A stretch of 64,000 nucleotides of DNA from JAIOTH01 sp964486685 (GCA_964486685.1 CAZAOE010000002.1:10728-74727), one strand, 5' to 3'; counted from the first letter of the stretch, positions 51,670 through 59,540 are shown. The notes: generated by a model not told the origin, from the letters alone. A program made the numbers and translations.

Positions 51670-53508
51670 ATGACTAACATAAAACCACAAATAGCAATAC
51701 TCGATTTTGGTTCGCAGTATACACATTTAATAACCAGGCGCATACGGCAATTAGGTGTTTTGGCTTGTATTTATAGCCCAGAAGTTGATGTTAAAGAATT
51801 AAAGAATGTGCAGGGGATTATTTTGTCAGGTGGACCACAGAGCGTGCATGATGCTACAGCTATTAAATACAATAAAGATATTTTTTCACCCTTACACTCT
51901 TCAAAGAGTGTTGAGGGTAAATTAAATATTCCAATTTTAGGTTTATGTTATGGTCATCAATTAATTTCTTATCATTTTAATGGCCAAGTAAAAGCTGGAA
52001 AAATTAAAGAATACGGATTAGCTACTTTACAAAAAGTTGGTGACAATATTTTATTAAAAAAATTTAAAGGTTTTGAACAAGTATGGATGAGTCATGGCGA
52101 TAGCGTGCAAAGATTGCCCGTTGGTTTTAAAGTAATTGCTAAAACTAAAGATTGTACAGTAGCTGGAATGGCTAATGATGATTTAAAATTATATGGTTTG
52201 CAATTTCATCCAGAAGTACATCATACTCAAAATGGTTTGAAAATTTTAGAGAATTTTTTATTTCAAATTTGTCATTGTCAGAAAAATTGGTCTATGGAAA
52301 AATATTGGAAGCAATTAGTTCAAGATATAAAAAAGAAAGTTGGAGATAAAAATGTATTCTTATTAGTTTCTGGTGGAGTGGACTCTTTAGTTTGTTTTGC
52401 TTTATTAAAAAAGATTTTAGGAAAGAAAAGGGTTTTTGGATTGCATATTGATAATGGCTTTATGAGATTAAATGAATCAGAAAAAGTTAAAAAAGATTTA
52501 GCTAAAGCAGGATTTAATGATTTATATGTGGTAAATGCTTCTGAAAAATTTTTAAAAAAGGAAGAAAGAATTATCGAGCCAGAAAAAAAGAGAAAGATTA
52601 TTGGTAAAGCATTTTTAGATGTTAAAGATGACGTAATGAAAAAAATGAAAATGGATCCGAAGAAGTGGATTTTAGCTCAAGGGACTATTTATCCAGATAC
52701 TATTGAAAGTGGTGCTACAAAAAATGCTGATAAAATTAAAACTCATCATAATCGAGTAGAACAAATTTTGAAATTAATGAAATTGGGAGATTTAATTGAA
52801 CCATTAGCTGATTTGTATAAAGATGAAGTGCGAGAGATTGGGAAAAAGTTAAAATTACCAGCTTCTTTAATTAATCGACATCCTTTCCCTGGACCAGGTT
52901 TAGCTATTCGAGCTTTATGCTCAGATGAAGAAGCTATAAGCTATAAGTTCAAAGCTATAAGTGATAAATTAAAAATGATGAGCAAAGAATTAGATATTAG
53001 TGTTCTACCAATAAAGAGCGTGGGTGTGCAAGGCGATAACCGGACCTATAAAAATCCAGCAGTAATTTCGGGTAATGCTTCTTGGAAAGAATTAGACAGT
53101 TTATCAATCCAAATCACTAATCAATTTTCGGAAATTAATCGCGTGGTTTGTCTTCCTAATCAAAAAGTAGATTTAGATCAGATTCAAATTAAAGAAGCTT
53201 ATTTAACTAAAGAGCGGCTAGATTTGTTAAGACAGGTTGATGATTTAGTTCATCGAGAAATAAAAAAGAATAAGCTTTATAAAAATATTTGGCAATTACC
53301 AGTTATTTTAGCTCCGTTGAGTTTGGGAGAGGGTGAATCTGTTATTTTACGACCAGTAGAATCTAAAGAAGCTATGACTGTTAATTTTTACCAAATGCCG
53401 AAAAAGATTTTAAATGATTTGGTACAGAAAATTTTGCAGATTAAGGAAGTGGATTTAGTGCTTTACGATATTACTAACAAACCTCCAGGAACTATTGAGT
53501 GGGAGTGA
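51670..53508 (+). CDS. guaA: GMP synthase (glutamine-hydrolysing)
   Basis: XMP is aminated to GMP. The N-terminal glutaminase has ILDFGSQYTHLITRRIR, ILSGGPQSVH, LGLCYGHQL (nucleophile C93) and GLQFHPEVHHT. The ATP-pyrophosphatase domain has LVSGGVDSLVCFALL and HRVEQILKLM-type segments and ends KPPGTIEWE. At 612 residues it is longer than most bacterial enzymes. Two extra segments are repeat-derived: a hairpin-encoded loop near residues 73-86 (51887-51919) and AISYKFKAIS, made of intergenic-type gctataag words (52928-52962). With guaB it completes the GMP branch. Confidence 0.95.
   Translation: MTNIKPQIAILDFGSQYTHLITRRIRQLGVLACIYSPEVDVKELKNVQGIILSGGPQSVHDATAIKYNKDIFSPLHSSKSVEGKLNIPILGLCYGHQLISYHFNGQVKAGKIKEYGLATLQKVGDNILLKKFKGFEQVWMSHGDSVQRLPVGFKVIAKTKDCTVAGMANDDLKLYGLQFHPEVHHTQNGLKILENFLFQICHCQKNWSMEKYWKQLVQDIKKKVGDKNVFLLVSGGVDSLVCFALLKKILGKKRVFGLHIDNGFMRLNESEKVKKDLAKAGFNDLYVVNASEKFLKKEERIIEPEKKRKIIGKAFLDVKDDVMKKMKMDPKKWILAQGTIYPDTIESGATKNADKIKTHHNRVEQILKLMKLGDLIEPLADLYKDEVREIGKKLKLPASLINRHPFPGPGLAIRALCSDEEAISYKFKAISDKLKMMSKELDISVLPIKSVGVQGDNRTYKNPAVISGNASWKELDSLSIQITNQFSEINRVVCLPNQKVDLDQIQIKEAYLTKERLDLLRQVDDLVHREIKKNKLYKNIWQLPVILAPLSLGEGESVILRPVESKEAMTVNFYQMPKKILNDLVQKILQIKEVDLVLYDITNKPPGTIEWE
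51887..51919 (+). repeat. CACCCT...AGGGTAAA hairpin inserted in frame in guaA
   Basis: CACCCTtACACTCT-tcaa-AGAGTGTtGAGGGT folds into a strong hairpin. It belongs to the intergenic family at 14073, 14352, 15779 and 27692, all opening with (C)CCCT and closing with AGGG(TAAA). Confidence 0.65.
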
Positions 53509-53545
53509 ATAATAGGGTAATAGGACAATAGTTTAATTGATTAAT
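53509..53545 (+). repeat. Word-iterated spacer (aatagggtaat / gtttaattga type)
   Basis: Same word family as 15638-15735. It sits exactly where the 5' half of the second folD gene is missing. Confidence 0.4.
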
Positions 53546-53877
53546 TGTTAAATAAAATATTTTTAAGCCAAGGAATAGATTTAAAAGTTTGTAATCGTTC
53601 CACTCAAGATTTAAGTAAATTCACTTTGTCGGCAGATATAATTATTTTGGCTACGGGACAGAAAAATTTAATTTCTCCAGCCATGGTTAAAAAGGGAGTA
53701 ATTATTATTGATGCTGGTTGTACAGCGGAGAAAAATAAAATTTGTGGAGATATAGATTTTAGAAAATTTTATGAGAAAGCAAAATTAATTACACCAGTTC
53801 CTGGCGGAGTAGGACCGATTACAGTAGCTAAATTGCTGGAAAATACGATTAGATTAGCAGAGGAACAAATTTTTTAG
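53545..53877 (+). pseudogene. folD: Truncated second folD (NAD(P)-binding C-terminal part)
   Basis: This 110-codon frame matches the last third of FolD: LKVCNRSTQDLSKFTLSADIIILATGQKNLISPAMVKKGVIIIDAGC and LITPVPGGVGPITVAKLLENTIRLA. The catalytic N-terminal domain with YxxxK is absent; the frame begins at a TTG inside a word-iterated spacer. A full folD exists at 29212. I read this as a decayed duplicate whose 5' part was replaced by repeat sequence. A domain-only protein is less likely. Confidence 0.75.
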
Positions 53878-53886
53878 ATAATTTTT

Positions 53887-53915
53887 TTGCTTATATATTA
53901 AAAATATCTTATAAT
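53887..53915 (+). promoter_or_regulatory. Promoter of the structured RNA / reverse transcriptase unit
   Basis: TTGCTT (53887-53892), exactly 17 bases, then consensus TATAAT (53910-53915). The predicted start is near 53922, about nine bases before the closing stem of the structured RNA. Confidence 0.7.
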
Positions 53916-53921
53916 AAAGAT

Positions 53922-54127
53922 ATATTAAAATTCTCTTTGGCAATCAAATCTTTCTTATTAAAGAAAGTTATCAATATTTATTCGATTTATTAATAATATA
54001 AAGCTGTCTGATAACAGTATTAATAAATGAGATAAAATTGAACTTATTTTCCAGTTATGATGGAAAACAAGTTCTCATTTACAGTTATCCGTTTGGAAAA
54101 CTGTGTTGCTAAAGAGAGTTTTTTTTA
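53922..54127 (+). ncRNA. Structured RNA upstream of the reverse transcriptase (retron-like msr-msd candidate)
   Basis: No open frame is seen. Ends 53931-53943 and 54106-54118 form a 12-13 bp closing stem (TTCTCTTTGGCAA with TTGCTAAAGAGAG, two wobbles), followed at once by eight Ts, so it looks like a discrete RNA with a terminator-type end. Inside are four hairpins: 53950-53967 (CTTTCTT/AAGAAAG), 54004-54017 (CTGT/ACAG), 54025-54080 (long: AAATGA, GAACTT, TTTTCC against GGAAAA, AAGTTC, TCATTT) and 54081-54104 (ACAGTT-a-TCC-gttt-GGA-a-AACTGT). Retron RNAs share this plan: end-complementary arms, short hairpins and one long hairpin, directly 5' of the RT gene. Its role as template is inferred. 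Confidence 0.6.
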
Positions 54128-54148
54128 TTAGAATAGATTTTAAATTAA

Positions 54149-55408
54149 ATGTTAAAAAGCATATTAGATAAAAAAAATATTATAGACGCTTATTTTGATT
54201 TAGTGAGCAATTTTGATGAAAAAAGCAAAAGTAATTCTTATCAGGGCGTAGATGGTTTATATCTTAATGATTTTGATATTAATTCTAGAGAAAGGTTAGA
54301 GAAGATTAGAGAGGAAATGATAAATTTAGAAGAATTAAGCCCGGCTTTAGAATTTATTATTCCTAAAAAAAATGGTGGAAAAAGAAAAATTTATATTTAT
54401 ACTATTAAAGACAGGATTAAAGCTCAAGCAATACATAGAGTAATAGAACCATTTTTTGAAAATTTATACTCACCTTTTTTATTTTCTTATCGTTCTTCCC
54501 ATCCCAGCTATTATGCAGCTAAAACTGTAGTTAAAAGATATAAAAAGTATTTTGGAAAAGATTATGTGTCTTGTTTTGATATTTCTGATTATACTGAAAG
54601 CTTAGATAAGGAGATTTTGAGAAAAAAATTATCAAGCATAGAACTTTCTAAAGAGGTAATTGAGCTTTTAGATCTATTTATAGATAATCCAATTATATCA
54701 GATGGAAAAGTTGAATATTGGGAGAAAGGAGTTGTGCAGGGCGTTCCCATAATTGCCTTATTTGCAAATATTTATTTAAATGATATTGATAAATATGTTG
54801 GTAAAAAAGTTTCTTTATATCGGCGCGTTGGAGATGATTTAATTTTGTTTGATAAAGATAAAAAAAAGATTGAGTTTTTAAAAAGATATATTTTAGAACA
54901 AATATCTAAATTAGGTCTAAAAATACAAAAGCAAAAAACGAAATTAATTAAGAGCAGTGCAGAATTTGATTTTTTAGGGTATAATTTTTTAAATAAAAAA
55001 ATAAGCATTGGCTCGTCTTCTGTTAATAAAGCTTTATTGAATTGGAAATTTAAGTTAAAATATTATCCGATTTCTAGTAAAATAAAGAATAGTCGCTTGC
55101 CCAATATATTGTATAAAGATTCAGATTCTATCCACAATCAATTTATTGTATTTATTTCTTCATATAAACAAGCCAACAATAAAAAACAAATAAAAAAAAT
55201 ATCGGAAATTTTTTTTCATATCTTAACTAAGTATTTTTTTAAAAAATATTCTTCAAGAAATGAACGTTTAATGAGAAAATTAGTAAAAATAAAAATTCCA
55301 TCATTATATAATTATTATTCACAATTTCATAATGGGCAAAAAACTATTAAAGAATTATCTTCTCTACCAAAAAAGAAATATAATAAAACAGAAAGCAAGA
55401 CCACTTAA
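54149..55408 (+). CDS. Reverse transcriptase, stand-alone, unclassified
   Basis: A 419-residue RT. Motifs in order: EFIIPKKNGGKRKIYIYTIKDRIKAQAIHRVIEPFFE (about 68-104), SYRSSHPSYYAAKTV, VSCFDISDYTESLD (motif A, Asp144), VVQGVPIIALFANIYLNDID (motif B, 196-214), LYRRVGDDLILF (catalytic GDD, 228-230, in place of YADD) and KIQKQKTKLIKSSAEFDFLGYNF (motif D and FLGY). The style is closest to group II intron RTs, but no maturase or HNH domain follows; the C-terminal 140 residues are basic and unassigned. The retron NAxxH and VTG motifs are not evident. It overlaps the next gene by 77 bases. Confidence 0.85.
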   Translation: MLKSILDKKNIIDAYFDLVSNFDEKSKSNSYQGVDGLYLNDFDINSRERLEKIREEMINLEELSPALEFIIPKKNGGKRKIYIYTIKDRIKAQAIHRVIEPFFENLYSPFLFSYRSSHPSYYAAKTVVKRYKKYFGKDYVSCFDISDYTESLDKEILRKKLSSIELSKEVIELLDLFIDNPIISDGKVEYWEKGVVQGVPIIALFANIYLNDIDKYVGKKVSLYRRVGDDLILFDKDKKKIEFLKRYILEQISKLGLKIQKQKTKLIKSSAEFDFLGYNFLNKKISIGSSSVNKALLNWKFKLKYYPISSKIKNSRLPNILYKDSDSIHNQFIVFISSYKQANNKKQIKKISEIFFHILTKYFFKKYSSRNERLMRKLVKIKIPSLYNYYSQFHNGQKTIKELSSLPKKKYNKTESKTT

Positions 55409-57062
55409 ATTAGAAGCAGGACAAAAGAAAAATATTTTATATTTTTTAAAAAGAAACAAAAAACTTTTGAAGTTAATTGTATTTTTTAGTGCTCTAAGCA
55501 TTTTTTTACAAGTGCTTATCCCCCTGCTTACCAATTTTTATGTTAAAAAATATTCTTTCTTTTTGGAAATTAATAAATTGATTTTTTCTTTAGTTATTCT
55601 TTTTTTTATTTTGGGTTTATATTTGCTGTTTTCATTTTTAAGTATCAAATACGAGAAAACCATAACTGTATATTTTTTAAATTATTTACGTAGAAAATGG
55701 TTTTCTTTTTATTTAAACAAAAGTATATTTTCTTTAGACAATAGAGACAAGAGTCAAGTCATAACTAAGATTTCTTATCATTTTTCTCTTTTACAAATGG
55801 GGATTACTAATTCTTTTTTTCCAGTTATTCATTGGATTTTTTTAATCTTGGGCTTATTATTTAGTGGATTTTTTATAGATAGTAAATTAATCTTTATTTT
55901 GCTTATTATGCTACCAATTAATTTATTGGTATTTTTTTTAGGATATATTATTGCTAAATATTATGTTAGTCAGGACCAAACACTATATTCCAAAATTTTA
56001 GTTTTTATCGGCAATACTTTGAATGAATTTAATTTAACAAAACTTAACCAAAAAGAAAAAAAATCATTAGATTATCTTGATGAAATGGTGGACATTGATT
56101 CATATTTTCGTATTCAAAGAGAGTTGTGGATGAAATATGGGAATAAAATAATTTTTGCTATAATAATTTTTGGAGGAGCATTGGTTTATTTTATTGAAAT
56201 TTATTATCCCTTTTTGCAAGTTGAAAATTCCATGCAATATTTGGTTTATGGTATTTTTTTTGGTTTAATGATTCGGCTTATTTATTTAAGTTTAAGAATA
56301 GGTCTGTTTAGTTTTCCTTTGAAATTAGGAATAATATTATGTGTGCCAGAAGAAATTTGTTTATTAAAAGGAGTCCCCAAAGTAAAGGAAAAGATTATCA
56401 ATATTAAGTTTAGGTCTAAAAAAACTAAATTAGGTACGGATAAAGATTATTTTAAAAATTTAGAATATGATTTTAAATCAGGAGAACGGGTTTTAATTTT
56501 TGGTTCAGAAAATAGTGGTAAAAGTTTTTTAGGAATAATTTTTTCCGGCCATGCTCCCCAAGGCATTAGCAGGTCATGGATTGTAAAAGTAAATGATAAA
56601 AGATTTTTATATAAAAAATGGAGAGAATTATTTATTTCTGGTACTTATTTAATACACCCAAATTTCCAAACTGAAGAAAATATATTAAATATTCTTAGTG
56701 GCCAGAGTTTTTTTGATATTTCAGAATTAAAGATTAAAGATATTTTTAAAGCACTAAATAAATATCCAGTTTTTAGATTTATTACTAATTATAATAAATC
56801 TATTGGAGAGGAAGTAAATAAATTGAATTTTTCTTTAATAGACAAGGCCTTAATTCAAATGGCGTATGCACTATTAAATCCACCAGAAATTTTGGTGATA
56901 GATAATCTTTGGTTAGATTTAAATTCTGAAAGAATTAAAGAGGCTATTTCAGTTTTAAGCAAGGAATTAAAAAATACTATTATAATATTTTTAGCCAGCA
57001 AGGATAATGATTTTTTAGCTTATGATCAAAAATATAATTTGGGAAATAAAAAGGATCTATAG
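55332..57062 (+). CDS. ABC exporter-like protein with degenerate ATPase domain
   Basis: A 576-residue protein with about six transmembrane helices (about 48-330, ABC type 1 fold) and a C-terminal nucleotide-binding domain. Walker A is intact (GSENSGKS, 391-398) and Walker B is EILVIDN (519-525), with Asn where the catalytic Glu should be. The LSGGQ signature is replaced by LNFSLIDKALIQ, and the H-loop His is missing (IIFLASKDND). It may bind ATP but is unlikely to be a normal transporter. The frame begins inside the RT gene and overlaps the next gene by 41 bases, so the three are translated together. Confidence 0.75.
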   Translation: MGKKLLKNYLLYQKRNIIKQKARPLKLEAGQKKNILYFLKRNKKLLKLIVFFSALSIFLQVLIPLLTNFYVKKYSFFLEINKLIFSLVILFFILGLYLLFSFLSIKYEKTITVYFLNYLRRKWFSFYLNKSIFSLDNRDKSQVITKISYHFSLLQMGITNSFFPVIHWIFLILGLLFSGFFIDSKLIFILLIMLPINLLVFFLGYIIAKYYVSQDQTLYSKILVFIGNTLNEFNLTKLNQKEKKSLDYLDEMVDIDSYFRIQRELWMKYGNKIIFAIIIFGGALVYFIEIYYPFLQVENSMQYLVYGIFFGLMIRLIYLSLRIGLFSFPLKLGIILCVPEEICLLKGVPKVKEKIINIKFRSKKTKLGTDKDYFKNLEYDFKSGERVLIFGSENSGKSFLGIIFSGHAPQGISRSWIVKVNDKRFLYKKWRELFISGTYLIHPNFQTEENILNILSGQSFFDISELKIKDIFKALNKYPVFRFITNYNKSIGEEVNKLNFSLIDKALIQMAYALLNPPEILVIDNLWLDLNSERIKEAISVLSKELKNTIIIFLASKDNDFLAYDQKYNLGNKKDL

Positions 57063-58497
57063 GTATAAGAAGAAAATTATAAATATAATTTTTTTGTTTT
57101 TAATATTAGTTTTAATATTATTATATTTTTCAGCAAAATTGGATTTTAATTATTTTGATTATGATTTTTATATACCCCAAAAAGACATAAAGTCCGAAAA
57201 AGAATTTTTAGGAAAAGTGTATTTTAATGATCAAGTTGGTAGTTCTCAATTTAAAAATTTAATTATAGAATCAATAGAAAATGCTGAACAATCTATTGAT
57301 TTATTTTTGTATTCCCTTGATATGGATGAAATAGCTAATAGTTTATCGGCTGCTCAAGAAAGGGGGGTTGATGTGAATTTGATTTTTGACCAAAGTAAAA
57401 AAAATCAACATGATAGGGTTTTTGGCAAAAATTCTGGATTGAATATTTTAAATTTAGGAGGCGATATTAGTGAAGGAGGGGATTATATGCATCATAAATT
57501 TGTTATTTTTGATAAAAATACCGACCAGGCCAAATTATTATTTGGATCTTTTAATTATACTGCTTTGCAAGAAAAATATGATCCAAGCTTTATTTTAGAA
57601 ACAGAAGACCAAGATGTTATTAATGCCTTTGTTCAGGAAAATAATTTAATATCTCAGGGGATTAGGGGCTATAAAAAAATTAGAGAAAATATTTACAAGC
57701 CCTTTAATAGAAAGATTCAATATAATAATGGTTTTGTAGAAGTTTGGTTTGGTCCGGGCTTTCAAAAAAATTCTATTAAACAAAGAATGATTGATTTAAT
57801 TGACTCGGCTGAAAATAGTATTGATATTATAATTTGGAGAGCGACTGATAGTGATATTGTGAAAACAATTTTGAAAAAAGCCAATCAAGGAGTTAAGGTT
57901 AGAATTATTACTGATGATTATTATATTTGGTCCAGCGATTCTTCCTTTAAAAAATTAGCTAAAACCATAAATCAAGCCAAAACTAAAAATATAGAAATTA
58001 TTAGTGATTTATATAAAACCTTGGATTTTCATAATAAAATACAAACAGAAAAATCTTATTTTAATCCCTACATACATCAACATACGCTAATTATTGATGA
58101 TAAAATTGTTTTGTCAGGAACTAATAATTGGACTTATAATGGTTTTTTTAAAAATGATGAAAGTATCATGGTTTCGAATGTAGATTTTTGGGTTGAGGCC
58201 TTTAGGGGTTCTTTTCAAGGGCATTATAATAATTTGAGAAGTAAAAATATAAAATTTTCTTTAGAGAATAATTTAATTACACTTTTTGACAATGATTCAG
58301 ATTTAATAGCTAAACGCTTTTTAATATATAATGAATTAAGCGAGGAAGAGCAAATTCCAAAAAAATGTTTTGAAATTAATATTTTAGAAAAAGATTTTTC
58401 TTTTAATATTCCGCAAGAATGTAATACGATGCAATCGCTCATTTTTATTTTAGATAGTAATAATAATTTAATAGCTAGTAGTTATTTAAATTTTTAG
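57022..58497 (+). CDS. Membrane-anchored phospholipase D-like protein (two HKD-type motifs)
   Basis: A 491-residue protein with an N-terminal transmembrane helix (about 19-36). The first PLD motif is complete, HHKFVIFD...GSFN (H157, K159, D164). The second is HQHTLIIDDKIVLSGTNNW (352-369), where the Lys is replaced by His. Surrounding strands (IDLFLYSLDMDEIANSLSAAQERGVDVNLIFD) match the PLD/nuclease fold, which hydrolyses phosphodiesters in lipids or nucleic acids. A single anchor would place the domain outside the membrane unless inverted. It is the last gene of the RT unit; a terminator follows at 58512. Confidence 0.85.
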   Translation: MIKNIIWEIKRIYRYKKKIINIIFLFLILVLILLYFSAKLDFNYFDYDFYIPQKDIKSEKEFLGKVYFNDQVGSSQFKNLIIESIENAEQSIDLFLYSLDMDEIANSLSAAQERGVDVNLIFDQSKKNQHDRVFGKNSGLNILNLGGDISEGGDYMHHKFVIFDKNTDQAKLLFGSFNYTALQEKYDPSFILETEDQDVINAFVQENNLISQGIRGYKKIRENIYKPFNRKIQYNNGFVEVWFGPGFQKNSIKQRMIDLIDSAENSIDIIIWRATDSDIVKTILKKANQGVKVRIITDDYYIWSSDSSFKKLAKTINQAKTKNIEIISDLYKTLDFHNKIQTEKSYFNPYIHQHTLIIDDKIVLSGTNNWTYNGFFKNDESIMVSNVDFWVEAFRGSFQGHYNNLRSKNIKFSLENNLITLFDNDSDLIAKRFLIYNELSEEEQIPKKCFEINILEKDFSFNIPQECNTMQSLIFILDSNNNLIASSYLNF

Positions 58498-58511
58498 TTT
58501 TTTTAAAATTA

Positions 58512-58542
58512 AAAAGACCCTTTTGTAAGGGTCTTGTTTTAT
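58512..58542 (+). terminator. Intrinsic terminator of the RT-ABC-PLD operon
   Basis: AAGACCCTT (58514-58522) pairs perfectly with AAGGGTCTT (58527-58535), then GTTTT. Confidence 0.85.
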
Positions 58543-58697
58543 TAATATTTAGTGACCCGTTTAAAAACGGGGATTATGGGGAGCAATAGGATTACGCAAA
58601 GTACACTTCTTAACATTAAGAATACCGCTGGCAGAAATACAAATTTAAATATTTTACACCAACAAATAATATAACAAAATATTTTTTTAAGTAGCAT
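58542..58697 (-). CDS. Possible small hydrophobic protein, sharing its start region with the upstream gene
   Basis: This 51-residue minus-strand frame begins MLLKKI, like the gene at 58733-58945. The two have the same start context (aggtaaaATG), because about 30 bases around the start are duplicated (about 58682-58711 and 58927-58957). The rest is hydrophobic (FKFVFLPAVFL, SVLCVILLLPIIPVF). It may be a duplicated leader fused to non-coding DNA. Low confidence. Confidence 0.25.
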   Translation of the reverse strand: MLLKKIFCYIICWCKIFKFVFLPAVFLMLRSVLCVILLLPIIPVFKRVTKY

Positions 58698-58732
58698 TTT
58701 ACCTACTACTTATTTTTATCTATTAATTTTTT

Positions 58733-58945
58733 TTAGATTTGTCTTCCTAGTCTAAACCTGTGCCAAAAAGGTTGACCCAAATTTCTATTGCGCATTGCCT
58801 CTATTCTTCCAGATAATACCCATAAGTTGTTTTTTCGCTTCTTCTTTTCTTCTTCTTTAAGAAAATGAATAACTCCAATAATGGCAGCTATTTTTTTTTG
58901 CTTTTTGACCACTTGAGCCCCCTTATGTATTTTTTTAAGTAGCAT
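58733..58945 (-). CDS. Small basic protein, possibly decarboxylase/OadG-like accessory
   Basis: A 70-residue protein with a hydrophobic stretch (KIAAIIGVIHFLKEEE) and NNLWVLSGRIEAMRNRN. The W.(L/A)SGR.E.M.(N/R)R pattern recalls the short accessory chains of sodium-pump/biotin decarboxylases, but no such enzyme is in the window, so no function is assigned. A strong AGGAGGT lies just upstream of the ATG. It follows the 58961 membrane protein by 15 bases in the same direction; a two-gene operon is likely. Confidence 0.5.
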   Translation of the reverse strand: MLLKKIHKGAQVVKKQKKIAAIIGVIHFLKEEEKKKRKNNLWVLSGRIEAMRNRNLGQPFWHRFRLGRQI

Positions 58946-58960
58946 TTTACCTCCTACTTG

Positions 58961-59356
58961 TTATTTATTTTTTAAATACTTTGAATTATAACTTATAGCA
59001 AATATTCCCAGGATTGACAAGTAGGTGGTGGTAAATGCTCCATGAATTTTATATTGTTCTGGGTTTTTAATTTCTAATATTAAAAATAAAAACATTATTA
59101 AAGTATAGGCAATAACAAATATTTCTCCCCTATATTGTGAGAGAAATTTTTTGTCTTTCCATCTTCTGAATTCTTTAATACTGGTAAAGATAGATAAAAT
59201 ACAAATATAAATAATAGTAATTGTTCTTAAAGAATTAGAGCAATTTAATATTTTAAAAAAATCTGATATAAAAAGGGTGGCAGCTAAAATTCCCCAAGTA
59301 TAAGTCAATATTCTCCAAAATAATAATTTTTTTTGTTTTTTTATTTTCTTTTGCAT
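58961..59356 (-). CDS. Four-helix membrane protein, unknown
   Basis: A 131-residue membrane protein with about four helices (about 14-32, 44-60, 78-93 and 108-124) and basic ends (MQKKIKKQKK, KYLKNK). No recognised family or catalytic residue. It appears to be the first gene of a small minus-strand pair with 58733-58945. The region 5' of it (59357-59440) is a repeat cluster. Confidence 0.55.
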   Translation of the reverse strand: MQKKIKKQKKLLFWRILTYTWGILAATLFISDFFKILNCSNSLRTITIIYICILSIFTSIKEFRRWKDKKFLSQYRGEIFVIAYTLIMFLFLILEIKNPEQYKIHGAFTTTYLSILGIFAISYNSKYLKNK

Positions 59357-59540
59357 AATATTTTTATTTTTCGAACGGAACGAGAGTCATCCCGTCTGCG
59401 GGATGACCGAGTGAGTGAGAAAAGAATGAATACCCCGTCAGCTTGCTGCGGGGTTAAGGTGCGACCGAATGGGAGCTCCGAATCAGAGTCCAGAGCTTGC
59501 TCTGGGGTTTGATACCATTCATTATACTTTGTTTTTTAGC
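59357..59540. repeat. Repeat cluster before secG
   Basis: CGTCCC-type hairpins: TCATCCCGtctgCGGGATGA (59388-59408), ACCCCGTCAGC-ttGCTGcGGGGT (59431-59455) and CCAGAGC-ttGCTCTGG (59490-59506), with gagtgagtgag and gaacggaacgag words. Modules recur at 59893-59975 and 14104-14125. No gene is seen. Confidence 0.55.

Noticed and set aside
54149..55408. Diversity-generating retroelement RT
   Set aside because: Motif B reads QGVP rather than the SQ form typical of DGR RTs, and I saw no template/variable repeat pair or accessory Avd gene nearby.
53880..55408. Group II intron with its maturase
   Set aside because: No maturase X or HNH domain after the RT, and no domain V-like hairpin recognised; the upstream RNA has a different plan.
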